From an uncultured Lachnospiraceae bacterium (GTDB lineage Bacteria; Bacillota_A; Clostridia; Lachnospirales; Lachnospiraceae), in NCBI GenBank assembly GCA_902766415.1, contig CACXDR010000108.1:1-5448 (forward strand): a DNA stretch of 5,448 nt, written 5' to 3'. Numbering within the stretch: the first letter of the stretch is position 1; the number at the start of each line of letters is the position of its first letter. Positions 1 through 5,368 of the stretch are shown here, piece by piece. The notes beneath the pieces were generated by a model. The model did no database searches. It worked only from the letters and a program-made list of their open reading frames with translations, and was not told where the DNA came from. A program made the translations under genes and the position numbers.

Positions 1-175
1 CATTCGACGGCCAACGTACATCGAGCGGCGTGAGCCGCGAGATGCGCGATAAGGCCGGAGAATGGACGCCGCGCTTGCACGGGCGACCATTCGACAGCCA
101 ACGTACATCGAGCGGCGCGAGCCGCGAGATGCGCGATAAAGCCGGGGGAGCAGGCGCCGCGCCTGCGCGGCCTGG
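1..175. repeat. Two-copy 87-bp tandem repeat (left copy may continue outside)
   Basis: Copy 1 begins at base 1 and copy 2 at base 88, giving a period of 87 bp. The first 58 bases of the two copies match at 55 positions (differences at 9, 31 and 53 of the unit); the remaining 29 bases are diverged but still alignable (the shared run CGCCGCGC is visible). Each copy contains a stem GCGGC/GCCGC (25-29 with 34-38, and 112-116 with 121-125) closed by GTGA in one copy and GCGA in the other, both GNRA-type tetraloops. The period is 29 codons, and one forward frame stays open through both copies, so a translated repeat cannot be excluded. I see no start with a ribosome binding site and no known domain. 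The first copy touches the window edge, so the copy number is unknown. Confidence 0.85.
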
Positions 176-210
176 CTGTCCGGTTTGCTGCGGCAGGATG
201 GAGGATGAAA

Positions 211-774
211 ATGAGACAGAATACAAGAAACAACAGGATCAGGAATATGACGTTCACGGCAGTGTGCATTGCCCTCTGTCCCGTCATGCCGTTTCTCGCG
301 GGACTTTTCCCGAACGGGCGCCAGCTGTTCAGCCCTATGCATATCCCGGCATTGCTCTGCGGCCTGGTAACAGGGCCCCTGTACGGGCTTGCGGGCGGGA
401 TCCTCGGGCCGCTCTTCTCGTTCGCGGTGACCGGGATGCCGCCGGGAGGGAAGCTTCCGCAGATGATGCTGGAGCTTGGCTGCTACGGCCTCGTCACAGG
501 TCTCGGGATGAAGTATATCCGGCTCGGGAAGCTGCGGTCTGACCTCTGGCTCAGCATGGTCATCGCGATGGTCGCCGGACGTATCGTCGGCGGGCTCGCG
601 AACGCGCTCATCTTCATGCGCGGGGCATATTCCATGAAGATCTGGGCATCAGCCTACTTTGCAGGAACCGCGCCGGGGATCGTCGTCCATCTCCTTGTGA
701 TCCCGGCAGTCTATTTCGCGCTGGAACGCGCGAAGCTGATCCCGAAGAGGTACTCAGATGACATGCAGCTGTGA
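211..774 (+). CDS. ECF transporter substrate-binding S component (membrane protein)
   Basis: Predicted S component of an energy-coupling factor importer, the membrane subunit that binds a vitamin-like or other small substrate. The 187-residue product is almost wholly hydrophobic, with about six membrane segments separated by short loops, the normal size and build for the family. After a basic N-terminus (RQNTRNNRIR) comes a first helix. A conserved-looking FSPMHIPALLCGLVTG block (about residues 40-55) and GPLFSFAVTGMPP (66-78) follow; this pattern is typical of S components annotated without a substrate. I chose ATG 211 over ATG 205 because GGAGG at 200-204 leaves a 6-base spacer to 211 but none to 205. 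No ATPase or T-component genes are present, so it probably uses a shared energizing module encoded elsewhere. It overlaps the following kinase gene by 17 bp, implying one operon. The substrate cannot be read from the sequence; the kinase neighbour hints at a phosphorylatable compound such as a nucleoside or vitamin precursor. Confidence 0.85.
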   Translation: MRQNTRNNRIRNMTFTAVCIALCPVMPFLAGLFPNGRQLFSPMHIPALLCGLVTGPLYGLAGGILGPLFSFAVTGMPPGGKLPQMMLELGCYGLVTGLGMKYIRLGKLRSDLWLSMVIAMVAGRIVGGLANALIFMRGAYSMKIWASAYFAGTAPGIVVHLLVIPAVYFALERAKLIPKRYSDDMQL

Positions 775-1363
775 CAGGAACGCCGGTTTCCGGACCGACG
801 TAGAGGCGAAGGCGGACCGCATCATCGCCGCCATGCGGGAGAAGGGCGTGCCGGAGGACCGCTTTGTCATCGCGATCGACGGGCGCTGCGGCTCAGGAAA
901 GACGACGCTCACCGAGGTGCTCTGCAGGAAGCTCGGGGCGGATGCCGTCCATATGGACCATTTTTACCTCACGCCGGAGCAGCGCACGGAGGAGAGGCTT
1001 TCGGAGCCCGGCGGCAATGTGAATTACGAGCGGTTCTCGGAGGAGGTGCTCCCGCACCTCGGGAAGCCGGAGGGCTTTGAATACCGGGAGTACGATTTCC
1101 CGACGCGGTCGTTTCCCGGGACGGTCAGGGTGCGCTCCGGGCAGCGGGTCGTCGTTGAGGGCGCGTACAGCTGCCACCCGGTCTTCGGGGATTACGCGGA
1201 CCTGAGGGTGTTCAGTGACATCAGCGAAGAGGAGCGCGGGCGCCGGATCCTTAAGCGGAACGGCCCGGAGGGCCTCCTTGACTTCCGCACCCGCTGGATC
1301 CCGCTCGAAGAAAAGTATCTCGCCGCGTACGGCATCTTCGAAAAAAGCGATGTCGTAGTCTGA
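758..1363 (+). CDS. P-loop kinase, uridine kinase-like family
   Basis: A 201-residue soluble nucleotide-binding protein related to uridine kinase / phosphoribulokinase-type enzymes, expected to transfer phosphate from ATP to a small hydroxyl substrate. Visible motifs: VIAIDGRCGSGKTT (37-50), with Walker A G42-x4-GKT; MDHFYL (66-71), matching the conserved Asp-containing strand end of this fold; VVVEGAYS (131-138), the Walker B-like strand; and RRILKRNG (162-169), an Arg-rich lid segment. The C-terminus stops soon after IFEKSDVVV, slightly short of what many relatives have but without sign of a frameshift. ATG 758 has GAAGAGG at 744-750 with a 7-base spacer, inside the end of the upstream transporter gene, so the two are probably translationally coupled. 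The substrate is unknown; uridine is only the family name. A role in trapping the compound imported by the neighbouring S component is inference from gene order. Confidence 0.8.
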   Translation: MTCSCDRNAGFRTDVEAKADRIIAAMREKGVPEDRFVIAIDGRCGSGKTTLTEVLCRKLGADAVHMDHFYLTPEQRTEERLSEPGGNVNYERFSEEVLPHLGKPEGFEYREYDFPTRSFPGTVRVRSGQRVVVEGAYSCHPVFGDYADLRVFSDISEEERGRRILKRNGPEGLLDFRTRWIPLEEKYLAAYGIFEKSDVVV

Positions 1364-1386
1364 TACACATCCGAATAACAGCAGAC

Positions 1387-1427
1387 AAACGTTGAGCCAT
1401 GGGGACTGTCCCCATGGCTCAACGTTT
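1387..1427. repeat. Perfect 41-nt REP-like palindrome, possible bidirectional terminator
   Basis: Two 20-base arms (1387-1406 and 1408-1427) are exact reverse complements around a single T at 1407. The inner part CCATGGGGAC / GTCCCCATGG recurs in a second palindrome 79 bases downstream. It lies 23 bp after the stop of the kinase gene and between two convergent operons. On the plus strand it is followed by only a weak T run (TTTTAT at 1425-1430), so its termination role is uncertain. The GGGGAC-N-GTCCCC core in intergenic DNA resembles the REP-like palindromes of many Clostridia that are thought to be mobilised by REP-associated tyrosine transposases; that assignment is from memory of the motif, not a search. 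Confidence 0.8.
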
Positions 1428-1470
1428 TATCTGGCGTTTGTCTGTTAATCAACATTTTGGCTGCGATGTG

Positions 1471-1501
1471 TTTGACCATGGGGACAGTCCCCATGGTCGA
1501 A
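1471..1501. repeat. Second REP-like palindrome with the same core
   Basis: Perfect 12-base arms (1474-1485 and 1487-1498) flank a single A at 1486; after one mismatch (1473/1499) two further pairs extend it to 1471-1501. The central 21 bases (1476-1496) equal those of the palindrome at 1397-1417 except for the central base (A here, T there). It ends 2 bp from the stop codon of the convergent histidine kinase gene (1504), so it would be the first structure in that operon's 3' end and may stabilise or terminate its transcript. No good T run follows on the minus strand. Confidence 0.75.
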
Positions 1502-1503
1502 GG

Positions 1504-2937
1504 TCAGGCGGAGGGGAGCTCCGCGGTGAAGGTGGTGCCGGAGGCGCGGTCGGAGGTGCAGGTGATCCGGCCGCCGTGGGCCTTGACGATGTTCTCGGCG
1601 ATGGAGAGGCCCAGGCCGTAGCCGCCTTCCGAGCGGGCGCGCGACCGGGAGGCCCGGTAGAAGCGCTCGAAGATGTGGGCAAGGTCCTCGGGCGGGATGG
1701 GCTCGCCGGTATTGTTTATGCTGATCACGGCCCGGTCGCCTTTTTTCGCGGCGGACACCCGGACCATACCGTCCGGTCCTGCGTATTTTACGGCGTTGTC
1801 AAGAAGGATCGTGATGAGCTGCTTCAGCTGCCCCTCGTTCCCGTTCACGGTGAGACCGGGGGCGATGTCGGCTTCCATGGATACGTTCTTTTCGAACGCC
1901 ACGGACTCAAAATTCAGGACGCGGTCCTCCGCGCAGTTCGAGAGATCGACGGAGCTCATCATGAGCGGCAGCGTGTCTGCGTCCGACTTCGCGAGGAAGA
2001 GAAGGTCCTGGACCAGCTGGTTCATGCGCTGCGCCTCGTCCTTCGTGTTCCGGATCCATTTCATCTGTTCGCGTACGGACTGGTCCTTATGCGCCGCGAT
2101 GATATCGAGGTTCGCGAGGATCACGGTGACCGGCGTCTTCAGCTCGTGGGAGGCGTCGGCCACGAAACGGTTCTGCTGCTCCCAGGCTTTTTCCACCGGG
2201 GCCAGCGCCCATTTCGACAGGTTGAGGCTTAAGATGAAGAAGAGGAGGAGCGCGACGAGGAAGATCCCCACACACATAAAGAGGAAGCTCCTTGCGCTGC
2301 TCCGCTCGAAGGAAACGTCGCAGAAGAGGATGAAAAGATCACCCGCGCCGTCCTCCGCGGCAAGATATTTCAGCCCGGAGCCGGGGATCTTACCCTGGAC
2401 ACGCCTTTCTCCGGGACCTTCGGAGGCATCGTCCCCGAAGGAGGAGATGACCTCGCTGATCAGGGCATCGGCCGCCGCGCTGTCGATGGTAAGGTCGTGG
2501 TCGAAGGTCTGGAGCACGTTGCCGTCTGCATCGACCTCATAGACAATGCTGGGGAGGAAGTTCCCGGTGTTCCGGGTCTGCGGTATGCCGCCGGACAGAA
2601 GGTCCAGGAAGGAAAACATTCTCTCGCTGCTTCTGCGTCCGGCATTCGCCTGCCTTCTTTCCCCGGCGTTTCCGGAGGAAGGCTCCTTCCCGGGGACCCT
2701 GTCCCCGGGCGCCCCGTCCATCGCCGGGAAGGAAGGGATCTCCTTCTCCGTGATATGGCTCCCGCGCTGCTCCGACCGCCCCATGGCGCGTGAAAGCTCG
2801 TTTTCCATATAGAAGGACATGCTCCGGGTGGTCCGGCGGAAATAGGAGCCGTAGAGGGCGATGAGCGCGGCTGCCAGGATGGTCACCACGAAGACCATGT
2901 TGGTGAGGATGAACTTTTTGCGGAGCTTCCGGATCAT
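1504..2937 (-). CDS. Sensor histidine kinase of a two-component system
   Basis: A 477-residue membrane sensor kinase that should autophosphorylate on His264 and pass phosphate to the regulator encoded just upstream. Order: short basic N-terminus; membrane helix about 11-30; extracytoplasmic sensor region about 31-215 of no family I recognise, including a Pro/Gly/Arg/Ser-rich stretch at about 58-105; second helix about 217-239. A linker of about 17 residues follows (KWALAPVEKAWEQQ), with no full HAMP domain. Then HisKA with FVADASHELKTPVTVI (258-273), N box LLDNAVKYA (378-386), a modified G1 region NNTGEPIP (408-415), F box IFERFYR (422-428), and G2 box YGLGLSIAENI (440-450). All parts needed for activity are present. 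G1 lacks the usual DxGxG aspartate, a variation I recall in related clostridial kinases. ATG 2937 overlaps the regulator's TGA as ATGA, with TGGAGG at 2945-2950 and a 7-base spacer, so the pair is translationally coupled. The signal is unknown. Confidence 0.95.
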   Translation of the reverse strand: MIRKLRKKFILTNMVFVVTILAAALIALYGSYFRRTTRSMSFYMENELSRAMGRSEQRGSHITEKEIPSFPAMDGAPGDRVPGKEPSSGNAGERRQANAGRRSSERMFSFLDLLSGGIPQTRNTGNFLPSIVYEVDADGNVLQTFDHDLTIDSAAADALISEVISSFGDDASEGPGERRVQGKIPGSGLKYLAAEDGAGDLFILFCDVSFERSSARSFLFMCVGIFLVALLLFFILSLNLSKWALAPVEKAWEQQNRFVADASHELKTPVTVILANLDIIAAHKDQSVREQMKWIRNTKDEAQRMNQLVQDLLFLAKSDADTLPLMMSSVDLSNCAEDRVLNFESVAFEKNVSMEADIAPGLTVNGNEGQLKQLITILLDNAVKYAGPDGMVRVSAAKKGDRAVISINNTGEPIPPEDLAHIFERFYRASRSRARSEGGYGLGLSIAENIVKAHGGRITCTSDRASGTTFTAELPSA

Positions 2938-3608
2938 TGCGGCGCCTCCAGACGGTAGCCTACCTTGCGGATCGTGGTGATCAGGACCTTCGAGCCGACG
3001 AAGGCGATCTTCTTCCTTAAGAAGGAAATGTAGGCCTCGACGTTATTGTCCTCGGCGTCGGAATCGTCGCCCCAGACCTTGCTGATCAGCATTTCCTTGG
3101 AGACGATGGCCTTCTGGTTGCTGATGAGGATCTTCAGGATCTCGAATTCCTTGAAGGCAAGGTGGATGCTCTTCGCGCCGCACATAAGGTCATTCGTCGA
3201 GATGTTCAGCACAAGGTCGCCGAAGGAAAGCTCCTCGACGACGACCTCGCCCTGCCTGCGTGACAGCGCGCGGATCCTCGCGAGCAGCTCCTCAGGCACG
3301 AACGGCTTCGTCATGTAGTCATCCGCCCCGAAATCGAGTCCCGCGATCTTGTCGCGGACATCGTCCCGCGCGGTCAGCATGATGACGGGCGTCCGGATCT
3401 TCGCGGAGCGGAGCGCCTTCACGATCTGGAAGCCGTCGCGCCCGGGCAGCATGACGTCGAGGACGATGACGTCATAGTCGCCGTACATCGCGTAGTCAAG
3501 GCCGTCGTTCCCGTCGTTCGCGACGTCGACCTGGTATTTCTGTTCCTTCATGATCTGGGAGAGCGCCTCGGAAAGGCGGATCTCATCCTCAACGATCAGT
3601 ATCTTCAC
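2934..3608 (-). CDS. OmpR-family two-component response regulator
   Basis: A 224-residue transcription factor with an N-terminal receiver domain (about 1-117) and a C-terminal winged-helix DNA-binding domain (about 125-222), the standard length for the family. Receiver residues are intact: acidic pair E7/D8, phosphoacceptor D51 in VIVLDVMLPGRDG, T79 in MLTAR, Y98 and K101 in DDYMTKPF. The winged helix shows the FKEFEILKIL segment (152-161), the recognition-helix region NNVEAYISFLRKKI (188-201) and the terminal hairpin IRKVGYRLE (213-221). The start is GTG at 3608, preceded by AGGAGG at 3615-3620 with a 6-base spacer. It is first in an operon with the histidine kinase (4-bp overlap). It is divergent from the VTC/DUF4956 operon, so its likely targets are its own promoter and that operon; a direct repeat at 3733-3749 is a candidate binding site. 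The target assignment is inference. Confidence 0.96.
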   Translation of the reverse strand: MKILIVEDEIRLSEALSQIMKEQKYQVDVANDGNDGLDYAMYGDYDVIVLDVMLPGRDGFQIVKALRSAKIRTPVIMLTARDDVRDKIAGLDFGADDYMTKPFVPEELLARIRALSRRQGEVVVEELSFGDLVLNISTNDLMCGAKSIHLAFKEFEILKILISNQKAIVSKEMLISKVWGDDSDAEDNNVEAYISFLRKKIAFVGSKVLITTIRKVGYRLEAPQ

Positions 3609-3614
3609 CTGTGA

Positions 3615-3620
3615 CCTCCT
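3615..3620 (-). promoter_or_regulatory. Shine-Dalgarno sequence fixing the GTG start of the response regulator
   Basis: AGGAGG on the minus strand lies 6 bases before GTG 3608. The translated product from this GTG begins exactly at the receiver-domain strand KILIVEDE, with no room for an earlier start, so the unusual initiator codon is well supported. Confidence 0.85.
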
Positions 3621-3623
3621 TAT

Positions 3624-3645
3624 GCGGCCGGAAAGCCGCTTTTTT
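3624..3645 (+). terminator. Terminator-like hairpin with T6, facing the VTC operon
   Basis: GCGGC (3624-3628) pairs with GCCGC (3635-3639) over a 6-base loop and is followed directly by six T residues (3640-3645), the form of a rho-independent terminator for plus-strand transcripts. No plus-strand gene ends here; it would stop transcripts running antisense through the two-component genes before they enter the divergent control region. Seen from the minus strand it is a hairpin three bases upstream of the regulator's ribosome binding site. The stem is only 5 bp, so the call is moderate. Confidence 0.45.
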
Positions 3646-3651
3646 ATCTCA

Positions 3652-3669
3652 GTGGGAGAAGACTCCCAC
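3652..3669. repeat. 7-bp inverted repeat in the regulator's leader
   Basis: GTGGGAG (3652-3658) and CTCCCAC (3663-3669) are perfect reverse complements separated by AAGA. The element lies just downstream of the probable promoter of the two-component operon, so it would be in its 5' untranslated RNA, next to the second hairpin at 3624-3639. It could be a leader hairpin or a dimeric-protein operator; the sequence does not decide. Confidence 0.5.
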
Positions 3670-3681
3670 CCTTATTCCTAA

Positions 3682-3711
3682 AATTTACGCGTATTTATCA
3701 TACTTCGTCAA
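3682..3711 (-). promoter_or_regulatory. Candidate sigma-70 promoter for the two-component operon
   Basis: On the minus strand TTGACG (3706-3711) is followed by an 18-base spacer and TAAATT (3682-3687). The -35 matches the consensus at five of six positions, the -10 less well. An alternative -10, TATGAT (3697-3702), is better but has only a poor -35 at normal distance. AT content rises clearly here compared with the flanking genes, which supports a promoter somewhere in 3680-3780. Confidence 0.4.
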
Positions 3712-3732
3712 GCTGAAACCATCCTTAAGACA

Positions 3733-3749
3733 GTTCACAGATCGTTCAC
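3733..3749. promoter_or_regulatory. Candidate response-regulator operator: GTTCAC direct repeat, 11-bp period
   Basis: GTTCAC occurs at 3733-3738 and 3744-3749, so equivalent bases are 11 bp apart, about one helical turn. Read with the next base the plus-strand half-sites are TTCACA-N5-TTCACG, close in form to the paired half-sites bound by OmpR/PhoB-family regulators such as the Gram-positive PhoP box. It lies between the two divergent operons, about 21 bp upstream of the candidate minus-strand -35. On the plus strand the second half-site stands 17 bases before a weak -10-like TAAGCT (3768-3773). It could thus serve both directions. Binding is inference. Confidence 0.4.
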
Positions 3750-3817
3750 GAAAAATGCCCGTTTCTTTAAGCTTATTTTCAGCCCGTCCGCCTAAAATCC
3801 ACGCATGTCAGATGAAA

Positions 3818-3913
3818 CACGGACGGCGGCAGGACCGCCGGTGAAAACACGGACGGCGCCGGACAGCCGTTAAGCACGGACGGCGGCAGGACCGCCGGTA
3901 AAGCACGGTCCGG
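3818..3913 (+). repeat. Three tandem 27-30-nt hairpin repeats plus a partial fourth, in the VTC operon leader
   Basis: Units begin with CACGGACGGCG at 3818, 3848 and 3875 and are 30, 27 and 29 nt long; a partial unit CACGGTCCGG follows at 3904-3913. Units 1 and 3 each hold a perfect 6-bp stem CGGCGG/CCGCCG with a CAGGA loop (3824-3829 with 3835-3840, 3881-3886 with 3892-3897). Unit 2 has a variant with a 5-bp stem ACGGC/GCCGT (3853-3857 with 3866-3870). The array sits 7 bp upstream of the GGAGG of the VTC gene, so it should be transcribed as that operon's 5' leader. Upstream CCGTCC (3784-3789) is complementary to GGACGG in each unit, and CGGTCC (3906-3911) to GGACCG in units 1 and 3, so alternative folds are possible. 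No known riboswitch is recognised. Confidence 0.8.
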
Positions 3914-3931
3914 AAGGAACGGAGGAAGGAA

Positions 3932-4675
3932 ATGGCACAGGAGATATTTGAACGCTACGAGAAAAAGTACATGCTCCCGATCGAGGCGTACACAAGGCTG
4001 GTTCCGGAGCTCATGAAGCACATGACCGCGGACAGGTACGGAAAGTATACGATCTCGAACATCTACTTTGACACGGATGATTTCCGGCTGATCCGCGAGT
4101 CGCTGGAGAAGCCGGTCTACAAGGAAAAGCTGAGGCTCCGCCTGTACGGCGACCCCGGCGAGGAGAAAACGGTCTTCGCGGAGATCAAGAAGAAGTACAA
4201 GGGCGTCGTCTACAAGCGCCGCATCCCGCTGACCTTAAGGGACGCGAGACGCTACCTCGTCTACGGCATCCGCCCCGATCTTGACAGCCGGCGGTTCACG
4301 GAGCGGCAGATCTTCCGCGAGATCGACTATATGAAGAACCGGTACGGGCTGAAGCCGGCGGTATTCATCGCCTACGACCGCATCGCCTTCGCGGGGACCT
4401 CCGACCCGGAGCTCCGCGTGACGTTCGATAATAACATCCGCTGCAGGAGCACGGAGCTGGACCTCTCCAGGGGAAAGCAGGGGACGCAGCTCCTGGCGCC
4501 GGGCACCATCCTCATGGAGGTCAAGATCCCGGGCGCCATGCCGCTCTGGATGGCGGAGCTGTTTGAGGAGATCACAAAGTACGAGGTCTCGTTTTCAAAG
4601 TACGGTACATACTACAGAATGCTGATGGAAGAAAAGAAGGAAATGAAGGAAGGAGGCAGACGCCATGCTGCTTAA
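3932..4675 (+). CDS. VTC-domain protein, probable polyphosphate polymerase
   Basis: A 247-residue protein covered nearly end to end by a VTC domain, the tunnel-shaped beta-barrel catalytic fold of yeast Vtc4, which makes polyphosphate from ATP. Residues fitting the tunnel and metal site: FERYEKKY (6-13); YFDT (45-48); EKLRLRLYG with R68 and R70 (65-73); EIKKKYKGVVYKRR (84-97); YDR (148-150); LMEVKIPG with E196 and K198 (194-201); and SKYG with K223 (222-225). All are present, so the enzyme looks active. There is no signal peptide or membrane helix, so it is cytoplasmic; the C-terminal tail is Lys/Glu-rich. ATG 3932 has GGAGG at 3921-3925 with a 6-base spacer. It heads an operon with an 11-bp overlap into a DUF4956 membrane protein gene and lies divergent to a two-component system. 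The related CYTH triphosphatases are an alternative, but the gene neighbourhood favours the VTC family. Confidence 0.9.
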   Translation: MAQEIFERYEKKYMLPIEAYTRLVPELMKHMTADRYGKYTISNIYFDTDDFRLIRESLEKPVYKEKLRLRLYGDPGEEKTVFAEIKKKYKGVVYKRRIPLTLRDARRYLVYGIRPDLDSRRFTERQIFREIDYMKNRYGLKPAVFIAYDRIAFAGTSDPELRVTFDNNIRCRSTELDLSRGKQGTQLLAPGTILMEVKIPGAMPLWMAELFEEITKYEVSFSKYGTYYRMLMEEKKEMKEGGRRHAA

Positions 4676-5342
4676 CAGTGTCATCCAGGGAGTATCTTCA
4701 ACACTTGAATTACAGGAATTTCTGATCTGCCTTGCGGGCTCCGCGGCATGCGGGGGCGCGCTCGCGCTGATCCACTCATACAAAAACAGGAGCTCCGCGA
4801 ATTTCCTTATGACGCTGATCCTCCTGCCCATGCTGGTGCAGACGGTGATCATGATGGTCAACGGGAACGTCGGGACGGGCGTCGCGGTCGCAGGAGCATT
4901 TTCCCTCGTAAGGTTCCGTTCGATGCCGGGCAACTCCCGCGAGATCCTTTCCGTTTTCGCCGCGATGGCAGCGGGACTCGCGACAGGCATGGGCTTTATC
5001 GCCCTGGCGGTCCTTATGACGGCGGCGTTCGGGATCCTGTCCGCGGCCCTTTCCTCCGCGTTCGCGGCGCGGGAGGGCGCAGGGGTCAGGGAGCTCAAGG
5101 TCACGATCCCCGAGAGCCTCGACTACAGCAACGTGTTTGACGATATCTTCGAAAAGTATTTACGGAGCGCGGAGCTTCTGCGGGTGAAGACCACGAACAT
5201 GGGCAGCCTTTACGAGCTGGACTATGAGATCCGGGAGCTCGACGAGACGAAGGAAAAGGACATGATCGACGCGATCCGCGTAAGAAACGGCAATCTGAAC
5301 ATCGTCTGCGGCAGGAGAAAGGCCGAGGCGATGGAGCTCTGA
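4665..5342 (+). CDS. DUF4956 family membrane protein, likely partner of the VTC protein
   Basis: A 225-residue protein with about four hydrophobic segments in the first 135 residues (roughly 17-36, 46-65, 69-82 and 95-133 as one or two helices), then a hydrophilic, acidic C-terminal domain (136-225). The segment GVAVAGAFSLVRFRSMPGN (72-90) is the conserved signature I associate with DUF4956, whose genes are commonly found beside VTC-domain and CotH-like genes. Biochemical function is not established. The cytoplasmic domain with alternating strands and helices (RELKVTIPE, ELLRVKTTNMGSLYELDYEI, LNIVCGR) may contact the polymerase. ATG 4665 has AGGAGG at 4651-4656, 8-base spacer, inside the end of the VTC gene, so translation is coupled. 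A role as membrane anchor or polymer-export partner, by analogy with the transmembrane parts of yeast VTC, is inference. Confidence 0.88.
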   Translation: MLLNSVIQGVSSTLELQEFLICLAGSAACGGALALIHSYKNRSSANFLMTLILLPMLVQTVIMMVNGNVGTGVAVAGAFSLVRFRSMPGNSREILSVFAAMAAGLATGMGFIALAVLMTAAFGILSAALSSAFAAREGAGVRELKVTIPESLDYSNVFDDIFEKYLRSAELLRVKTTNMGSLYELDYEIRELDETKEKDMIDAIRVRNGNLNIVCGRRKAEAMEL

Positions 5343-5368
5343 CATTTCCGGCAAAGGAGGAAACAATA

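Noticed and set aside
30..542. Long forward open frame running from the 87-bp repeat into the S component gene
   Set aside because: From about 211 on it overlaps the convincing transporter gene in another frame, its start lacks a ribosome binding site, and its second half is Arg/Pro/Gly-rich as expected of an out-of-frame reading of GC-rich DNA. The repeat portion itself is kept as a repeat feature.
1387..1427. Classic rho-independent terminator call for the first palindrome
   Set aside because: The stem is strong but the following T run is short and broken (GTTTTATC) on the plus strand and absent on the minus strand, so it is listed as a REP-like repeat with only possible terminator activity.
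1399..2232. 277-codon plus-strand open frame, and another at 1673-2542
   Set aside because: Both are antisense to the histidine kinase, whose domains and motifs are complete. The first starts inside a palindrome (MGTVPM is just the translated REP core), and neither shows a known domain or a ribosome binding site.
3611..3844. 77-codon plus-strand open frame in the divergent control region
   Set aside because: Composition looks random, there is no ribosome binding site, and it runs through the terminator-like hairpin, promoter candidates and repeat unit 1.
3818..3913. CRISPR-like array
   Set aside because: The units are contiguous 27-30-nt tandem repeats without unique spacers, and no cas gene is near.
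4595..5104. 169-codon minus-strand open frame opposite the DUF4956 gene
   Set aside because: The plus-strand gene has a strong ribosome binding site, translational coupling and the family signature; the antisense frame is a by-product of codon bias.
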